Shown: positions 63,901 to 64,000 of the stretch, piece by piece
Numbering within the stretch: the first letter of the stretch is position 1
Layout of the letters: each line of letters begins with the position of its first letter
Source: Chromobotia macracanthus
Lineage: Eukaryota; Chordata; Actinopteri; Cypriniformes; Botiidae
Assembly (NCBI GenBank): GCA_036877525.1
Contig: JAZGTH010000066.1
Span: forward strand, 6,608,001 to 6,672,000
DNA length: 64,000 bases
Direction of reading: 5' to 3'
Made by a program: the position numbers and the translations under genes
The notes under the pieces: generated by a model
Told to the model about the DNA's origin: nothing
Databases searched by the model: none
Seen by the model: only the letters and a program-made list of their open reading frames with translations

Positions 63901-64000
63901 ATTTGATATTATAGTACGAAGAAATCAGCATTTACTCAAATCAAAAATATATTGCTGTATTGCACTAAGCATCGTGTTTTTTTCTTTTGGGTGCAATTAC
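60901..64000. other. intergenic, no gene seen
   Basis: AT-rich non-coding DNA up to the window edge. The longest frame (61789-62220, 143 codons) has no recognisable feature. No repeat family could be named. Confidence 0.3.

Overview
This window is vertebrate nuclear DNA, most likely from a cyprinid or other cypriniform teleost. The evidence is small exons with GT-AG introns, AT-rich intergenic DNA with many CA/TA/GT microsatellites, and typical cyprinid repeats: elements with ends like ACAGTTCACC, GTTGCTAGG-type repeats, a tRNA-Ala-like SINE head, and Tc1-like miniature elements with CACTACCGGTCAAAAG ends. The species cannot be fixed from sequence alone.

Three protein-coding genes can be reconstructed exon by exon, all with compatible splice phases. 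(1) The 3' half of pkp3 (plakophilin-3, desmosomal armadillo protein) lies on the + strand: eight exons from base 1 to a stop at 4062, followed by a 3' UTR with poly(A) signals near 5366-5444. (2) A complete sigirr (single-Ig IL-1 receptor-related inhibitor) lies on the - strand: nine coding exons, 12660 to 6503, 433 codons. It is tail to tail with pkp3 and has a very CpG-dense promoter region just upstream. (3) gse1 (GSE1 coiled-coil protein, a chromatin co-repressor component) lies on the - strand: fifteen coding exons, 29606 to 15824, 1136 codons from the first in-frame ATG. A CpG island at about 37.2-38.8 kb is its likely promoter and holds two candidate non-coding first exons.

The pkp3-sigirr tail-to-tail pair matches human 11p15.5, whereas human GSE1 is on 16q24. 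The window therefore joins two regions that are separate in human. No functional link between the genes is implied: pkp3 acts in epithelial adhesion, sigirr in damping IL-1/TLR signalling, gse1 in transcriptional repression.

From 38.8 to 64 kb I find no convincing gene. This part holds microsatellites, a 15-bp minisatellite, a Tc1 transposase relic, a GC-rich inverted-repeat element near 50.7 kb, and several non-repetitive blocks that look like conserved regulatory elements (inference). The most curious observation is a 128-codon open frame just downstream of the gse1 stop codon on the same strand. Its composition looks coding, but I recognise no family. I found nothing that clearly amounts to a new multi-gene system.
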